NCBI RefSeq assembly: GCF_041381155.1
Contig: NC_091143.1
Coordinates: 29,761,331 to 29,825,330 of the forward strand
DNA from: Argopecten irradians
Taxonomy: Eukaryota; Mollusca; Bivalvia; Pectinida; Pectinidae
DNA: 64,000 nucleotides
Direction: 5' to 3'
In this document: one piece after another, positions 1 through 11,890 of the stretch
How the letters are laid out: each line of letters opens with the position of its first letter
Numbering within the stretch: the first letter of the stretch is position 1
Notes under the pieces: generated by a model
Database searches by the model: none
Told to the model about the DNA's origin: nothing
Seen by the model: only the letters and a program-made list of their open reading frames with translations
Made by a program: the position numbers and the translations under genes

Positions 1-1040
1 TTTGACTTATTTCCTGTGAAAATTGAGCAAGAAATGCTCATAAATGTGTTTTTCCTATATAAACTATAGTAAACTTGATCCCCTCCCCAGGGGGAAAGGT
101 GAGACCCCAGGGTCATATAATTCCCAGTTTTTATTAAACACCTGAAGTCCTTTTCATCTATAATGCGTATTTGATTTTACCATTTCCAGAATTTTAGAAG
201 ATTTTTCAAATTTTAGCCTATTTGACCTTTTTTGGCACCGCCACTCTGCCCCCAGGGGGTCAGCCAAGACCGATATGGATATGATGTTATAATGCTATCT
301 CAGGCTAATAATTCTAACCAAGTTTGACTCGTTTCCAATCAAAATTGAGCAAAAAATGCTCATAAAAGTGTTTTCCCTATATAAACTATAGTAAACTTGA
401 CCCCCTCCCCTGGGGAATCGTGAGACCGTAGGGTCATACAATTGACAATTTTAGTAAAGGACCTCAAAACCTTTTTATCTATGAAAAGTATTTGATTCTA
501 CCATTTTCAGAATTTCATAAGAAGATTTTTGAAGTTTTAGCCTATTTGACCTTTTATCACCGCCCCTAAGGCCCCTGGGGGTCAGTCATAGAAAATGTGT
601 TACTAGGATTTAACAGCCATCTCATACTGATAATTCTGACAACATTTGAGTCATTTCCTATTACAAAAGACCATATAATGCTCAAAAATGTGTTTTCCTT
701 ATATATACTATAGTAAAACCAGGGTCATATAATTCACAATTTTTGTAAAGGACATTAAGACCTTTCTATCTATGAAGAGTATTTGATTCTACCACATCTT
801 TGAGTAGAGAAGAAGATTTTTGAAATTTTACTTAATTTTACCCCTTTTGGCCCCTCGAGCTCCTACAGCCTGCCTTAGAAGGTTTGTGCAAAATTTCATT
901 GGAATTGCTTCTGCAGTTTTAGAGAAGAAGTCAAAAATGTAAATTGTTTACGGACAAACGTTGGACGATGCACAAGGGAAGACGGACAAAAGGCGATTAG
1001 AATAGGTCACTTTAGACTTCGTCTCTGGTGACCTAAAAAT
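1..1040. repeat. Diverged tandem repeat, unit ~323 bp
   Basis: Three related units begin near 1, 323 and 647. Each has a TTTGACT-like start, an 'ATGCTCATAAA' block, 'CTATATAAACTATAGTAAAC', a C-rich/G-rich block and 'GATTTTTGAAATTTTA'. The third unit is shortened and runs into a different tail at about 850-1036 containing 'GGCGATTAGAATAGGTCAC' and an imperfect hairpin around 'AGGTCAC...GTGACCT'. That tail resembles a short interspersed repeat I know from bivalve genomes. No reading frame runs through the block. Confidence 0.75.
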
Positions 1041-2592
1041 CTGAGTGTACTCCAAATAAACCATTTATGATGAGAGTACATGTATCTCAGATTTGTGTGT
1101 TACATCTCCATAACATAACAAATCTATTCAAATTTATCCTTTAAAAGATGACCTCTTCAAAATTTTGAATTCATTTTTGGGACTTTTTACCATGAAATTA
1201 TTACGATGTAATCTAGATCTCAGCCAATCAGAAGCATCCCATGTAAAACAATACTTTTGGATAAGGTGTTACCTGGTACTTCAGTTAAAGTTAACATGCT
1301 TCATCTCGTGTAATTTTTAATATACGAGGGTTACATTAACACATGTGCACTAGCTAATATAAAATATCATGTTTCTGTTTGAAAGGATATCTTGCGCAGA
1401 GAAATCTTTTATTCCACATGATCGGAGTTCCTGGTTTTCGGCACAGTAGAAATCTAGGTAAAACCAGTGTGCAAGCTCTATCTGGAAGAATATTCGGATC
1501 AGGTCTTGTCTTTCTTCATCAGGAATGTTGATTATAAAGCGACTGTTAAAGAAAATTAACTATAGACGGTCAATAATGCCATCATATACAAATAACACAT
1601 ATACAGATGTATATATATATAAATGTACATATAAGTTAGCTGTATTTTGTACACTGAACATGTAATATTGATATTAATACATACCTGCTGGATGACATTT
1701 ATTTTAATCAATATTGCATAGAGAACTGATATATTTATTGCATGGAATTAAAGTCTAGATCTATTCAGCATTCTTCATTTAACAATTAAAATATATATAA
1801 ATTAATATATTTTATTTTACTAAATAACAATACATAATTCTTGCATGATATACATGTAAACTAAATTTTATAAAAGCTATTGGAAAAGATCCAATACTTT
1901 AATTATAGCATTTATCAGATTTAATTAATTAGGAGTTCAAACAAATCAAAGCTCCAATTTTTGTGATTATGTGTTATTTGTCTATGTTGTTTTGAACCGC
2001 AATTATAAACACATCATCAAACCTCTGTCATATAATACACATGTATATATTCCAATGCAAATTTGAAAGAAAATAATGTAAAGTTTATATAAACACACAA
2101 TTTGTCTGTTTGTTTAGCAATCACTCAGAGAAGGTGTAACAAATTATAGCCTAAAGCCTAAAGGGAGTGGATGTATGTGAAATACTACTGACTATGAGTT
2201 CTGAAAGTTTTCCATCTTGTCAAAAGGCAATTAGACTGGGCAAAGACCAACCTGCATAAATCATCTAGAACATAAAGGGGAATTTGAAATCCCGATGGTG
2301 TTGATTTGACTGTGTTTGTCTCCATCTTGCTTGAATATAAGTGCTGGACTAAAACACGGAAATTGAAATCCGGAATAGTTGGAACTTAAAACAGAAAACA
2401 GTACAATGTGATTTCAATTAATTATAGAAATAGGAAGGATAGATAATTATATTTTGTCAGATTTATACATTAAAGGTAAAGTGAAATTATCATAAATTAA
2501 TAAAAAGCATAAATTGTAAGTGAAATCGGATTTAAAGGCCGGCATTGACTCAATTTTATCTGTACAAGATAACATCCGCTCAATTTTTCAGC
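1041..2592. other. AT-rich spacer upstream of neugrin
   Basis: I see no gene here. It contains short AT-rich simple stretches such as TATATATATATA near 1611 and scattered stops in all frames. The last ~70 bases before 2593 are presumably the neugrin 5' UTR and promoter, but no clear TATA or initiator motif can be defended. Confidence 0.4.
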
Positions 2593-2741
2593 ATGTTGCG
2601 GTTAACGTCATTGGCGTTTTGTAACAAAATTCATCGTTTTGTCATCAACTTTTCAGTCCGGAACAATCACGATTGGTCAGAAGAGAATGACTTATTTCCT
2701 GATGAAGAGCCAGAACTACCGAACCGCGCTGACATGCTCAG
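2593..2741 (+). CDS. NGRN: Neugrin exon 1 (presequence)
   Basis: 149 nt from ATG 2593 to CTCAG|GTATAA. It encodes an amphipathic Arg/Lys-rich leader with no acidic residue in the first 25, then an acidic stretch (DWSEENDLFPDEEPEL) comparable to DSDWEPEERE in human neugrin. It ends two bases into a codon, which is exactly what exon 2 needs. I prefer this first exon over the open frame directly upstream of exon 2 for that reason. Confidence 0.8.
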
Positions 2742-5700
2742 GTATAACTCAAAAATGTATCAGGGGAACTAACTCCTACAGAAGATACTGAGTACGGTAC
2801 ATGTCTAAAAGAAGATTAATAAGGCAATAAGGCAATGAAATAGTTCTGATACCGCGCAGAATTTAAGTGGTTTTTTTTGGGTTTTGTTTTGTTGTTTTTT
2901 TTTGGGGGGGAGAGGGGGGTCAAATCTTAACCTTTTATAAGAAAAAGGGTGTACTTAAACGAAAATTAATTAGTTTACTATCATAGATCATGTAATCATG
3001 ATCCTAATAATAATAATAAAAAAATCATATCTTGATATGTTAAATGAGAATACATCAATCTGGATCTGTTTTAAAAATAATACATGCTAGTTAGGCCTAA
3101 TATGAATTTAAGGCAAAGCCTCAGAAGAGCGCAGCTACATATAAAAAATATAAATATAGTTAGGATTATAACCTCAGATTGAAATTAAAACTGTTTAAAC
3201 TTGTAGTCCGATCATTCATTTTTAGCACGATGGAGCGTAGCTCCATCGTAGCTTATAGCATACCCCTAGTTTTGAAAATCACCTTGTGAACAGGATATCT
3301 CAAGTTATACACCATTAACAGCAATGAAATTTGGCATAGACATGTAGTTATAGATAAGGACGGAACTGATCAAACTTGGCGACAAACAGACATAAACTGT
3401 ATTTTTGAGGAATTGAATAATATTTCATTCCTTCTTTGTCTATAGTAATATTAAATGAGAAACACAATGCATTTTGGGAAATTATATGGCCGACGGGTAC
3501 CACTTCATACAAAAGAAATATAGTTTAAGAAAAGATTAAGGCAATTAAGAAATATTCATTATTTTTCTATAGTCTCAAATATGTTACTCCAAAGTGTATG
3601 ACCATTACATCATAATTACCTGTGTTGGATAATCTATATTCCCTGGACAGTGTCACATGTCAGGAGTGCCCCATAGTTTCATCTAGAGATGCTGTTTATA
3701 GGCCTATTATGTGTGTGTACAATGTGTTACATGATAACCATTTATTGTTTAAAGGGAAAAAACAATGAGAAGTTAATTAATGTATTTTGTATTGTCAAGT
3801 CCTTGTGGAAGAGGCTCGACTGTAGCTGCACAATGTCAATTTGATTGATACCCGTAGTAGCACATTACCATTATGCCGAAAACCCAGTCCAATACAAACT
3901 TGTGCATTGTTATCTTAATTGTGAATAATTATATTGTGTGAAGAAATGAGATAAAAAGAAAAGTAATAAATTTCAACGCATTGAAGCAAATTCAGTTTAC
4001 CCTCTTATTAACCAGGACAGGCCAAACATCTTTGATTTTTTTGTCACCTATAATGAATTAAGCCCTCCTCCAGCAGGAATCTTTTAAAAGTCTAGTCAAC
4101 TTAACACTTTGATTATACATAGTTGAACATGTGTGAATATCTGGATAAGCAATCATACAGGAAAAAAATTTTCCCACAATTATTTTTTTTATCATATAAC
4201 AATATATTCTGATACATTTGAATAAAAAGCTTTGTTTAAGATTTGAATTTTATTAAATTTTCTAATATTAAAGTTATAAGTTGATGCTTTTTGAATTGGT
4301 CCCAAACAATATTTCTTACTAAGAAGATGCAGCTGCTTCTGCATACGCTCACACACTAAAATCCTGCTCAGAAAAACTTTTCTGCACAAATCAAAATATT
4401 TTTATAAAACTGTTGATCTATATAATAACTTAAAGGGACAATTCGCTCTAAGACTTCATTAAAAACTTGCACAAATTTCGGAAAACAAACCATGTTCTAA
4501 TGGAAATTAGATTAGTTGGTATTTTTACCGTGATATGTCAAGAAAAAGCCCACTGCAGTCCAAATGTATGTGAAATGTTCAATCGACCATTACACATAGC
4601 CTTGTATATGCCGAAACCCTGACCCTTGCCTGTGTAGTATAAGCATTTTTTGTTTAGAACTACTAAAATCGCTCTTTACAGTGTGTGGTAACATTATTAG
4701 ATGCATTGTTCTTGTCTAAAAATAATTCATCAACTCCTCAGTGGTTATTAGTAAATGCTATTCTTCAAAACTTGTGCCCTCTTGTTCAGTAAAATGCTAT
4801 TCTTCAAAACTTGTGTATAGCAGTCGTCATATACAGGTTAGAAAGAAATATTCAGCTAGATTATTTCATTTTTTTCGACCTTGTTTCTCTCCAATGCGAA
4901 AAACTTTGCAACATGCCATGTATCAAAAATGCGCGGGAATATGTGGCGTCATCTTTAGCACCAAGCCTCCTGACGTCACGGCTGACGGTGCCGTGCGCTT
5001 GACAACACACAGACAGTATATTATTTTGACCAGTACATTTATTGTGTCGTTCTTATCCTTGTGTAGTTATTTAAAACTACTTAAAGTAATTTCAAAGTGT
5101 ATCCTGGTGATACGTTTTGCCTACAGAAAAAATAAAATCTCGTCGTGCTGATAACGAGAATTAAAACATGGCTGCTTGCATGGAGGCGCGAGACTTTTCC
5201 CGTGGGACACGATTTCAAAGTCCAAGGGGTACTGGAATTTCAAAGTCCAAGGGGTACTGGAATGTATTGGATTCTATATGCTCACACACGTGTTATGGTT
5301 AGTAGAACTTCTCTCTACGCGGCCTTTGGCCGCGCAGAGAGCTGCGCTCTTAATATAGCTAAGCTTATTTCTATACATTTATACTTACGTGTCATTTTCA
5401 TTTACTACAGAATGGAAAAAGAACACAGGCAATTTGTAAAGCAGAAAATCTTACAGAAGAAGAATTTTCCAATGCCAAAGGAAGCCTTTGTATTAACATG
5501 GGAAGCTTTGGAACAAATGAGATTCCTTAATAGAGAGTTCCCAGAGGAATGGACAATAGAAAGGCTTACAGAAAGTTTTCCTGTAAGTCGACATGCTGCT
5601 ATAAAAATTCTTAAATCAGGAAGAAGTCGACCATCCCAAACTGAAATAATTAGGCATAATAGAATAGTACAAAGGAATTTGGAAGCTCTTAGGAGTGGCA

Positions 5701-6575
5701 ATGTGGAAGGGAATGAACTTTTGATGAATACCATGAGATCTTTGACAGAGAGCAACAAAATAAATCTGTTGAACAACTCTGAAGGAGCCAAAGGTCTTCC
5801 TATGCCAACTAAAGAACAATCTTATCCTGATATGAACAAAGAACTTTCTTTTGAGGAGAAGTTGGCACAATTGAGAGTGAGACCATTTACTAGCATACTA
5901 GCCAAGTATAATCGCCTGCAGCCTAAAGCAACTTTAAAGGAGCATGATGAGAATGCTAAAGTAATGATAGACTCTCCAAAGACAGAAAATATGGTAAATC
6001 AAAAACAATACATCGATGGAAATTCCAAATTTGGACAGAGATCAGCATCTTATGATTCCTCAAGGTCAGAGTACAGCAAAACACAGAAGTTACCAGAGGA
6101 AACATCACTGTTTGGTAATTTGCCAAGGTCAAAAGCTGACCATTCATCCATATCGAAACTTGATGCATCACCAAGAATAGAATATGGTGATTTAAATATG
6201 GAAGAATATACTACATCATCATCATCATCATCATCAAGGATTAGTCAGTTGGAAGATTCACAAAGGTCAAGGTCTCCTGTTTCATCAAAGTCAAGGTCAC
6301 ATCATATTCAACAAAACTCATCATATGATACTGATATATATGACTCAGAAACCATGTCTATCTCCGATATTGGGTCTGACAATCTACAAAGACTATACAG
6401 TGAAGAAGAGGATGAGAATACAGTGAGTTCCAATATTAGAAATAGTTCAACCAAAAAATATCTCAGCAGAAAAGAGAAAAAGGAACTGCAGGGAACAAAA
6501 GTACAGCAGTTGCCAAGTTCTAAGACATGGGATGAACTGGCTTTGTATGGCACAGGAAAAAAGATAGGATATTGA
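2593..6575 (+). CDS. NGRN: Neugrin (mitochondrial ribosome assembly factor), two exons
   Basis: Neugrin is known in vertebrates as a mitochondrial protein required for 16S rRNA stability and mitoribosome function. Joining exon 1 (2593-2741, phase 2, donor CAG|GTATAA) to exon 2 (5411-6575, acceptor TTTACTACAG) gives 437 aa. Residues 1-25 are basic, hydrophobic and free of acidic residues (MLRLTSLAFCNKIHR...), as expected of a mitochondrial presequence, followed by an acidic DWSEEN stretch. The core (about residues 70-120) has FVLTWEAL, EQMRFLNREFPEEW and a helix-turn-helix-like segment ending ILKSGR, matching human neugrin LTWEAMEQIRYLHEEFPESW. The serine-rich, low-complexity tail makes it longer than human NGRN (291 aa). 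Next gene downstream is convergent. The assignment is firm for the core; the tail is unlike anything I recognise. Confidence 0.9.
2742..5410 (+). other. Neugrin intron 1
   Basis: 2.67 kb. It holds a short palindrome near 3231-3256 (ACGATGGAGC...GCTCCATCGT), an interspersed repeat at 4431-4745, a 23-bp tandem pair near 4756-4815 (ATGCTATTCTTCAAAACTTG), a GC-richer patch with TGACGTCA near 4974, a 25-bp tandem pair near 5210-5260 and a hairpin at 5311-5341 (CTCTCT...AGAGAG with GCGGCC/GGCCGC arms). The stretch 5160-5270 has an ATG-led open frame, which could be an alternative first exon but has no family match. Confidence 0.6.
4431..4745 (+). repeat. Interspersed repeat family A, copy 1
   Basis: About 315 bp, from TTAAAGGGACAATTCGCTCT to AACTCCTCAGTGGTTAT. 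A second copy in the same orientation lies at 20208-20513. They share long runs such as TCTAATGGAAATTAGATTAG and CATCAACTCCTCAG. No terminal inverted repeat is obvious and no coding frame is present, so it is a short non-autonomous element of unknown class. Confidence 0.75.
5411..6575 (+). CDS. NGRN: Neugrin exon 2 (core domain and Ser-rich tail)
   Basis: 1165 nt following a good acceptor (TTTCATTTACTACAG). The neugrin core comes first. After it come a charged linker, a run of serines from a TCATCATCA microsatellite near 6217-6236, several 'SRS' stretches, and a lysine-rich end GTGKKIGY. By chance the frame is open upstream to about 5145, so a naive annotation would start the protein there. 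Confidence 0.9.
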
Positions 6576-8808
6576 TATATATAGGATTAGGTGTATTGCT
6601 TTAGATATGTTTATTACTGGATTTGATCTAAAATCTCCATCTGTTCAGTTCACTTACTGGTACAAGTGCTACTGGGGGTAATTCCCTATTGAAACAATAG
6701 TATTTTCTGCAATAAGGTTATTAACTATTACCAGTACTTTATTATTATGATATTGACTATGAATTAAGTTTCATATTAAAAAACCCAAAACATTTTCTTT
6801 TTCTTATAGTTGTAATTCTTTGTCATGGTTTTTTGTATACTTACTCAGTTTAATGCTTCATATCTGGAACATTCACTAATAATGCATCTACTTGCATACA
6901 TGTTTATTAATATATGTGGATGCCATTCCTTGTATGCCAAGATAGAAAATAAACTTATTATATGATTATGAAAATGTTAATTCCAAATGCAGATGCCGAC
7001 ATTTCTTGGTAAATTCATTTGAACTCTAGATATACATTATAAGCACAGGCGTACACATTTGTATTCCTTGTCAATAAGGTCAAATAAAGCTCTCGAAAAG
7101 TTAGTCTCAAATCAAGGTCAAAGGGGTCAAAATTGTTGCCTACATTTGTAGTTCTACTTGTATTTCATGAATTAAGTGTTGCTAGGTCGGAGGCAGTGAC
7201 AAGAGCCAATAGACTGTGACAGTGTAGGTCACTTCAGTGAGATAGCACTATGAAATTGGTACCGGTAAGTGCATGCTCAGCTAATACAAGGCTACACGAG
7301 ACAGATGATACTGCAGTCCCCTATTTAATATATGTGGATGCCATTCCTTGTATGCTATGATCAAAATTACTTCCATTTGTTTTGAAAATATACTTATTAT
7401 GAAATTGGTTCATTTCAAATGCAGATGCAAACATTTCTTGGTAAATTCATTTGAACTCTAGATACACATTAACGCACAGGCGTACACATTTGTAATCCTT
7501 GTCAAAAACGTCAAATAAAGCTCTCAAGAAGTTTGTCTAAAATCAAGGTCAACTTCACAACCAACCACACACTTCACATGCATATTGGATATATATTGGG
7601 TGTGAGATACAGCTTAATGTAGCGTTAGCCCCATATATTATACAGAACCTTTGGTTTTATTGCCATCAGACGCCGCCTATCGGCTTTGTCTCCACGAATA
7701 AAGTCAGCGTGTTACAATTGTCAGTGTTCTTTGGATTAAAAATTAAGAAATTCCGAAGTTCTCTTTTTAAGCAAATCTTTTCCAATTAGCAAAGACTATA
7801 ACTGAAAAAAGATTCACTTTCTGTAGATGCACTCTCAGTACATTGTGTTAGTCAATCTGTATAGGTAGTCAACTTGCATGGTTTTCTTTATTTTCTAAAC
7901 CTGTGGGACAGCAATTCCAACAATGTTAAAAACCGCCGTTGATTTCACATTTGTGGTTCAAAAGTAGCTATGCATGAAAGATTCTCAATGTTTTGTGCGT
8001 TTATTTTATCAGTTACTATATGACAGTTTGTAGCTCTGTAATGCATACAGTACCTATAAGAAGGCCTAGGATGGATAAACACAGGATTCAACATAGTTTA
8101 CAACACTAATAATACATCAATAGTACACTATTGGTATAGAACACAGGGACCTGGCATGATATTTTTTACCAACAGTATAATATATATATTATAGGTACTA
8201 TAATTTATATATGTATACTGTTAGTTAAAAAATCGTGCCATGTCCCTGTGGTATAGAGGATGTCATTTTGCTTTCCTTGAATCTTGTTTAATATTGGCTT
8301 TTCCATATTTGGAAAAGTTTTAATTTTGTTATGCTTCATCAAGTAGGATGAAAGTTGTTTTGTGAGGTAGAAGGAGAAAATAGTGAGAGAATCACTTAAT
8401 CTGGAGTTCATGGATTTGGCATTAAGTTCCACCCTCTGACACTAATGCTAGCTTGTAGCACAGGGATCTGAGAATTAGTTACAGTTGATATATTCTATTA
8501 AATATAGACCTACCATTTGTCCATGTTATCAAATTACATATGTATATACGTTTTATATGTCTAGATAATAAAAATTGACAAAACTCTTACTCTACATGAT
8601 GGGTCTATGGACACACTGATGTGTGCAAACATTTTCAAACAAACTAATTCTCAGATCCCTCCCTGTGGTTAGAAGCAGTAGATATTCGCCACATTAAATT
8701 ATATTGCAAGGGAGATAAAATAAGATAAATATATTTTATTAATGGATACATGTGTATGAAATGAAGATCTAATAATGTTATAATTCTATTTATAATCTAG
8801 CTCTGATC
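6576..8808. other. Neugrin 3' flank and spacer with a duplicated repeat
   Basis: A possible neugrin poly(A) signal AATAAA occurs at about 6947. About 210 bp around 6905-7125 is repeated at 7325-7555 ('TGTGGATGCCATTCCTTGTATG', 'CATTTCTTGGTAAATTCATT', 'GCACAGGCGTACACATTTGT', 'TCAAATAAAGCTCTC'). On the - strand, AATAAA at 8740-8735 could serve the downstream gene. No other gene is supported. Confidence 0.55.
6905..7555. repeat. Direct repeat pair, ~210 bp units
   Basis: Two same-orientation copies (about 6905-7125 and 7325-7555) are separated by about 200 bp of unrelated sequence. They share several blocks, including TTCATTTGAACTCTAGATA and CAGGCGTACACATTTGTA. The copies differ at scattered sites, so the duplication is not recent. 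Confidence 0.7.
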
Positions 8809-8941
8809 CTATTCTGAATCTGTTTCGTCTGGCGGAGGACCCAGGGGGCTCCTGGGTATTCTTCGGAAGTAAAGATTCCCCAAGGGACCCATCATTTCTG
8901 GACGTTCTTCATATTCGTCCGAGGATAATGCTAGTTTTTCT
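8809..8941 (-). CDS. Uncharacterised - strand gene, exon 3
   Basis: 133 nt including stop TAG. It encodes EKLALSSDEYEERPEMMG, then a proline-rich end RSPLGPPPDETDSE. A poly(A) signal on the same strand (AATAAA, 8740-8735) lies about 70 nt downstream. Confidence 0.72.
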
Positions 8942-11246
8942 CTGAAAGATAAATGCGTATATGTTACTTATAAATGAAAGATAAATATGAATGTTAGCTA
9001 GAATATTTAGAAGAAAAAGAATCATAGTCCAGGGGTTAATATTATGATAGTGATAGCAAACACTGGAATATCGAGGATGCAAAAGCCTGTGCTTCATCTG
9101 TACATGTATGCCGCGCATTCCGGATACCTGTTCACAAGCACGTAGATGGATTTCCGCTGAGTACTTTGGCGTTTTGTGTTGTTTTTTTCTTCTTTTTTTT
9201 ATCATTTAATATTTGCACCGCTAAATCTCGATTTGTTTGTTCTTGTTTAATGGCCTATCAGGGATCAATTACATCAACTTTTAATTTAAGGGCCCACTAC
9301 CTTTCCGAAACGGCATTTAATTTTAAAAATGGGAATGTAAAACGAGATCGATAATTTTGTAGAGTCAAAAAAGTTATTAACTAACCGCTAATACTACATT
9401 TATCATCACCTTCTGAACAATTCTATTGAAATAAATAAAATGTTAATTTTCATAACGCGGGCCGTCCTATGTTTCCCGCCGTCGTCCTAAATACCGCGCG
9501 GTAGTTGACTATCACTGCGCCATACGGCAAAACAGCGAAATTACTCTCCACTGTTTTCATGTATTACGCAGGAAACTTGCATATTTTTGGTGTTGTAAGC
9601 TCGTCTTAGTCCACTGGTATATATTTTCTGATGTTATTAATGTTTTTAGGAAAACTTTATATTTTGCTCCGGAAAGGTAGTGGGCCTTTAAAATAATTAA
9701 GTGCGTTCTAAAATATTTTCTATGTTTTGATGGACATCCAAAAAATGAAAATCCTTTTTCGAGTTAAAAAAAAAAAAAAAAACAAAAACAAAAAAACCCT
9801 CAAAGACTTCATTGTGTATGATACCTTTTCTTCGGGACTGGGGACCTTATAAAGGTAGGGTCGATAGGACGATCTCCTTCTCGGAGTTCAGGCATGAAGT
9901 CTTCCAGGGAGGACTCGGATGACGACTGTTTGGTCTCACGCCACCATGTACCATCATTACTGTCATCCTGTAACCAAGACGAGAATAACGATTACTTTGT
10001 AGAGATTTTTTTGCAGGTCAATATTTCGCGGTTTCTATATTAGCGGGCGATTTACCTATCTATATAATTCGTGAATATAAACGAAATATTATTATTGGGT
10101 TTATGAATATTTCACTTGTGTTTAGAACTCGCGGATTCTATTCTAAACGAAAACGTGACTATAGCGACAATTAACCTTTCGCGAATTTTAACCGCTTTAC
10201 AGTATGTACCAACTGTGTAGAGCAAAGATTTGTAATTTATGGTCAAACCGAGATTTCCGAGAGAACAATACATTTATATGTATATATGTATTTAGAATTC
10301 ACTACTAGATATTACTCCATTAATTAAAAGTGGATATATATTCGAAATATTTATCATTAAAGAGAAAAAAAAAATGATGAATATGTGTTTGGTGATTATT
10401 ACAGTCATACGTTCGTCCTTGTCGTGAATTTACCCCCGGACGCACAAAAAGTTTAAGACCATATAGTATGTTGTTAAAACTAAAAGCAACATTTCAGAAT
10501 AGTTTCGTTTAATCTTGCAGACAAATTGTACCGAGCTACACATCTAGACTTACCGTATCAAACCAGAAGCTAGCAGATATCTCTAGAGAAGGGCTATTAA
10601 CATCGCCATGTGACCTTCCCGCCATTGGGTCCAGCAGCTGACACACTTCCTCTAGCTCCACTTCCTCGGCTATCGGCCGGAACCTAGGACGATCCAACAC
10701 AACATCGTGCTGACTGGCTCCCTCTGCGATCTCCGTGCAACAATTATCATTTTTCTCTGTTTTAAGCCATGTCAGCCTTCTCTTGCGCAATCGCCTGGAG
10801 GATTCACTTCTGGTCATACAACTGCGCGTGCCGTTCTGGTTAAGGACCACTTCTCTATCTTCACTTCTCCCGAAGAATTGAAAAGGCGAAAGACGAACAT
10901 CATGTTCGCTGTGATTTTCTTTGTTATCTAAAACGTCTCCTTCAAAGTGTAATGGAGACTGTGACACATCCGAATCTTTTTCTGTGTCCATAGCACCGGA
11001 TACATTTTCGCTATTTACCTGTACTTCCTGTTTTGTATCAGAATCGGACATAGTTCCAGACCTACTGTCTCCAGTTCTTTTCCTATTTTTTCCACGATTA
11101 TTACTTGTTTTGTGAAGCCATTCTCTAGAATCTTTCTTGTATCTTCGGCCGTTTGTTAGAATCGGAAATTTAGCATCTTCAGATTTATCTATGAATATCG
11201 GCACTTTCCCGTCAACAAAACACCAAATAGGTTTGTTTTCACTCAT
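8809..11246 (-). CDS. Uncharacterised acidic protein, three exons (322 aa)
   Basis: I do not recognise this protein. Exon 1 is 11246-10554 (693 nt, donor ACG|GTAAGT), exon 2 is 9967-9825 (143 nt, acceptor GGTTACAG, donor AAG|GTATCA) and exon 3 is 8941-8809 (133 nt, acceptor TATCTTTCAG, stop TAG). All phases fit. The start MSENKPIWCF is chosen because an in-frame stop lies 60 nt upstream. The N-terminal ~55 residues (PIWCFVDGKVPIFIDKSED...) look globular. The middle is charged, with an Arg-rich segment (SSRRLRKRRLTWLK). The C-terminal exons are rich in S/D/E and P and include a tryptophan pair (GTWWRETK). No signal peptide or membrane segment is seen. It is convergent with neugrin and head-to-head with the next gene. 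The consistent splicing makes it a real gene; its function is unknown. Confidence 0.75.
9286..9689. mobile_element. MITE with ~23-bp inverted ends
   Basis: About 400 bp, bounded by TTTAAGGGCCCACTACCTTT and its inverted partner AAAGGTAGTGGGCCTTTAAA. The ends suggest a TTAA target, as used by piggyBac-type elements. No transposase frame is present. It sits in the intron between exons 3 and 2 of the uncharacterised - strand gene and is internally GC-richer (a CCGCGCGG patch near 9493). Confidence 0.8.
9825..9967 (-). CDS. Uncharacterised - strand gene, exon 2
   Basis: 143 nt, phase 0 in and phase 2 out. It encodes DDSNDGTWWRETKQ, a serine run and SLEDFMPELREGDRP. Canonical AG and GT borders are present, and the join to both neighbours keeps the frame open. 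Confidence 0.72.
10015..10205. repeat. TTCGCGAA-rich interspersed repeat
   Basis: This segment is dense in TTTCGCG, CGCGAA and related words. Comparable segments occur at 22795-23040 and 42420-42640, two of them also carrying a GTTTACAGTA/TACTGTA-like edge. I take them as copies of one old non-coding element. The copies are too diverged for me to align base by base. Confidence 0.45.
10554..11246 (-). CDS. Uncharacterised - strand gene, exon 1
   Basis: Begins at ATG 11246-11244 and ends TTTGATACG|GTAAGT. The frame is open 5' of the ATG only as far as a TAG about 60 nt upstream, so the exon need not be preceded by a coding exon. It encodes residues 1-231, including the N-terminal WCFVDGK block, the NKENHSEHD acidic region and an RRLRKRR basic cluster that could act as a nuclear localisation signal (inference). 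Confidence 0.75.
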
Positions 11247-11339
11247 TTCCTCTCGGAAAACTGTACCATCTAGTAAAAGTATCCGAATCACATGTGCTAA
11301 CTAGGATCCAACTCAGTTTGCAAGCGACATTGATGGTTG

Positions 11340-11432
11340 CTAATGAAGCTACATGTCATAGACATTATGACGTTTCTTATATTATGACGTCATCACATCA
11401 AGTATTCAACAAAATACATTATGACGTCACAC
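11340..11432. promoter_or_regulatory. CRE (TGACGTCA) cluster at a divergent promoter
   Basis: Full palindromic TGACGTCA sites lie at 11385-11392 and 11422-11429, each preceded by ATTA, with a half site TGACG at 11368-11372. They are 120-185 bp upstream of the ATG at 11246, a typical position for CREB/ATF sites in a proximal promoter. Binding is inferred from the motif only. Confidence 0.5.
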
Positions 11433-11779
11433 ATCTTTGTTGTTACGCCGTGAATCTCCATAGCGCCTACATAGATCAACAATATGTAAGAAGTATACGC
11501 GCCACTTAGGCACGGGTAAGTGTTCGTTCTATCTTGGTGTAGATATCCATAAAGGTACGTAATTAGCACAGACGTGCGATGATTTTTCATGTCTACGATT
11601 TATATTTTTGTATATCTGAATCTAAATTTTATTCTTGATATTTTTCATATCTGAATCTGTTTTTTTAATTATCTTGCATCATTGCAATCGGGGTGTGTTA
11701 ATCTGTTATCATCAGTGTTGTGATAATTTTGCATGTCTATACAGACGGTTTTTGGAGATATATGGTTATTAGTTAAATA

Positions 11780-11890
11780 GGAACAGAGAAAATGTAGCAA
11801 CTACACCGGAGTTCCAACCGGGGACCCCCGAGTACCAGGCGAATGCTCTACCGATCGCGATTAAGCATTGATAATGCGTTCGCCGATGAT
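11780..11890 (-). mobile_element. tRNA-derived SINE fragment
   Basis: On the - strand, 'CGGTAGAGCATTCGCCTGG' fits a tRNA D-arm and A-box. About 30 nt further on, 'CCGGTTGGAACTCCGG' fits a degenerate B-box/T-arm. Spacing is tRNA-like, but the acceptor stem cannot be closed and the sequence continues into non-tRNA DNA, so it is a SINE head rather than a functional tRNA gene. Confidence 0.6.

Noticed and set aside
5145-5410. N-terminal extension of neugrin from the contiguous open frame
   Set aside because: It crosses an excellent acceptor (TTTCATTTACTACAG), contains a tandem repeat and a hairpin, and has no similarity to neugrin N-termini. The exon at 2593-2741 fits better.
11780-11890. A functional tRNA gene on the - strand
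   Set aside because: A-box and B-box are present, but the acceptor stem does not close and the T-loop is degenerate. Called a SINE fragment instead.
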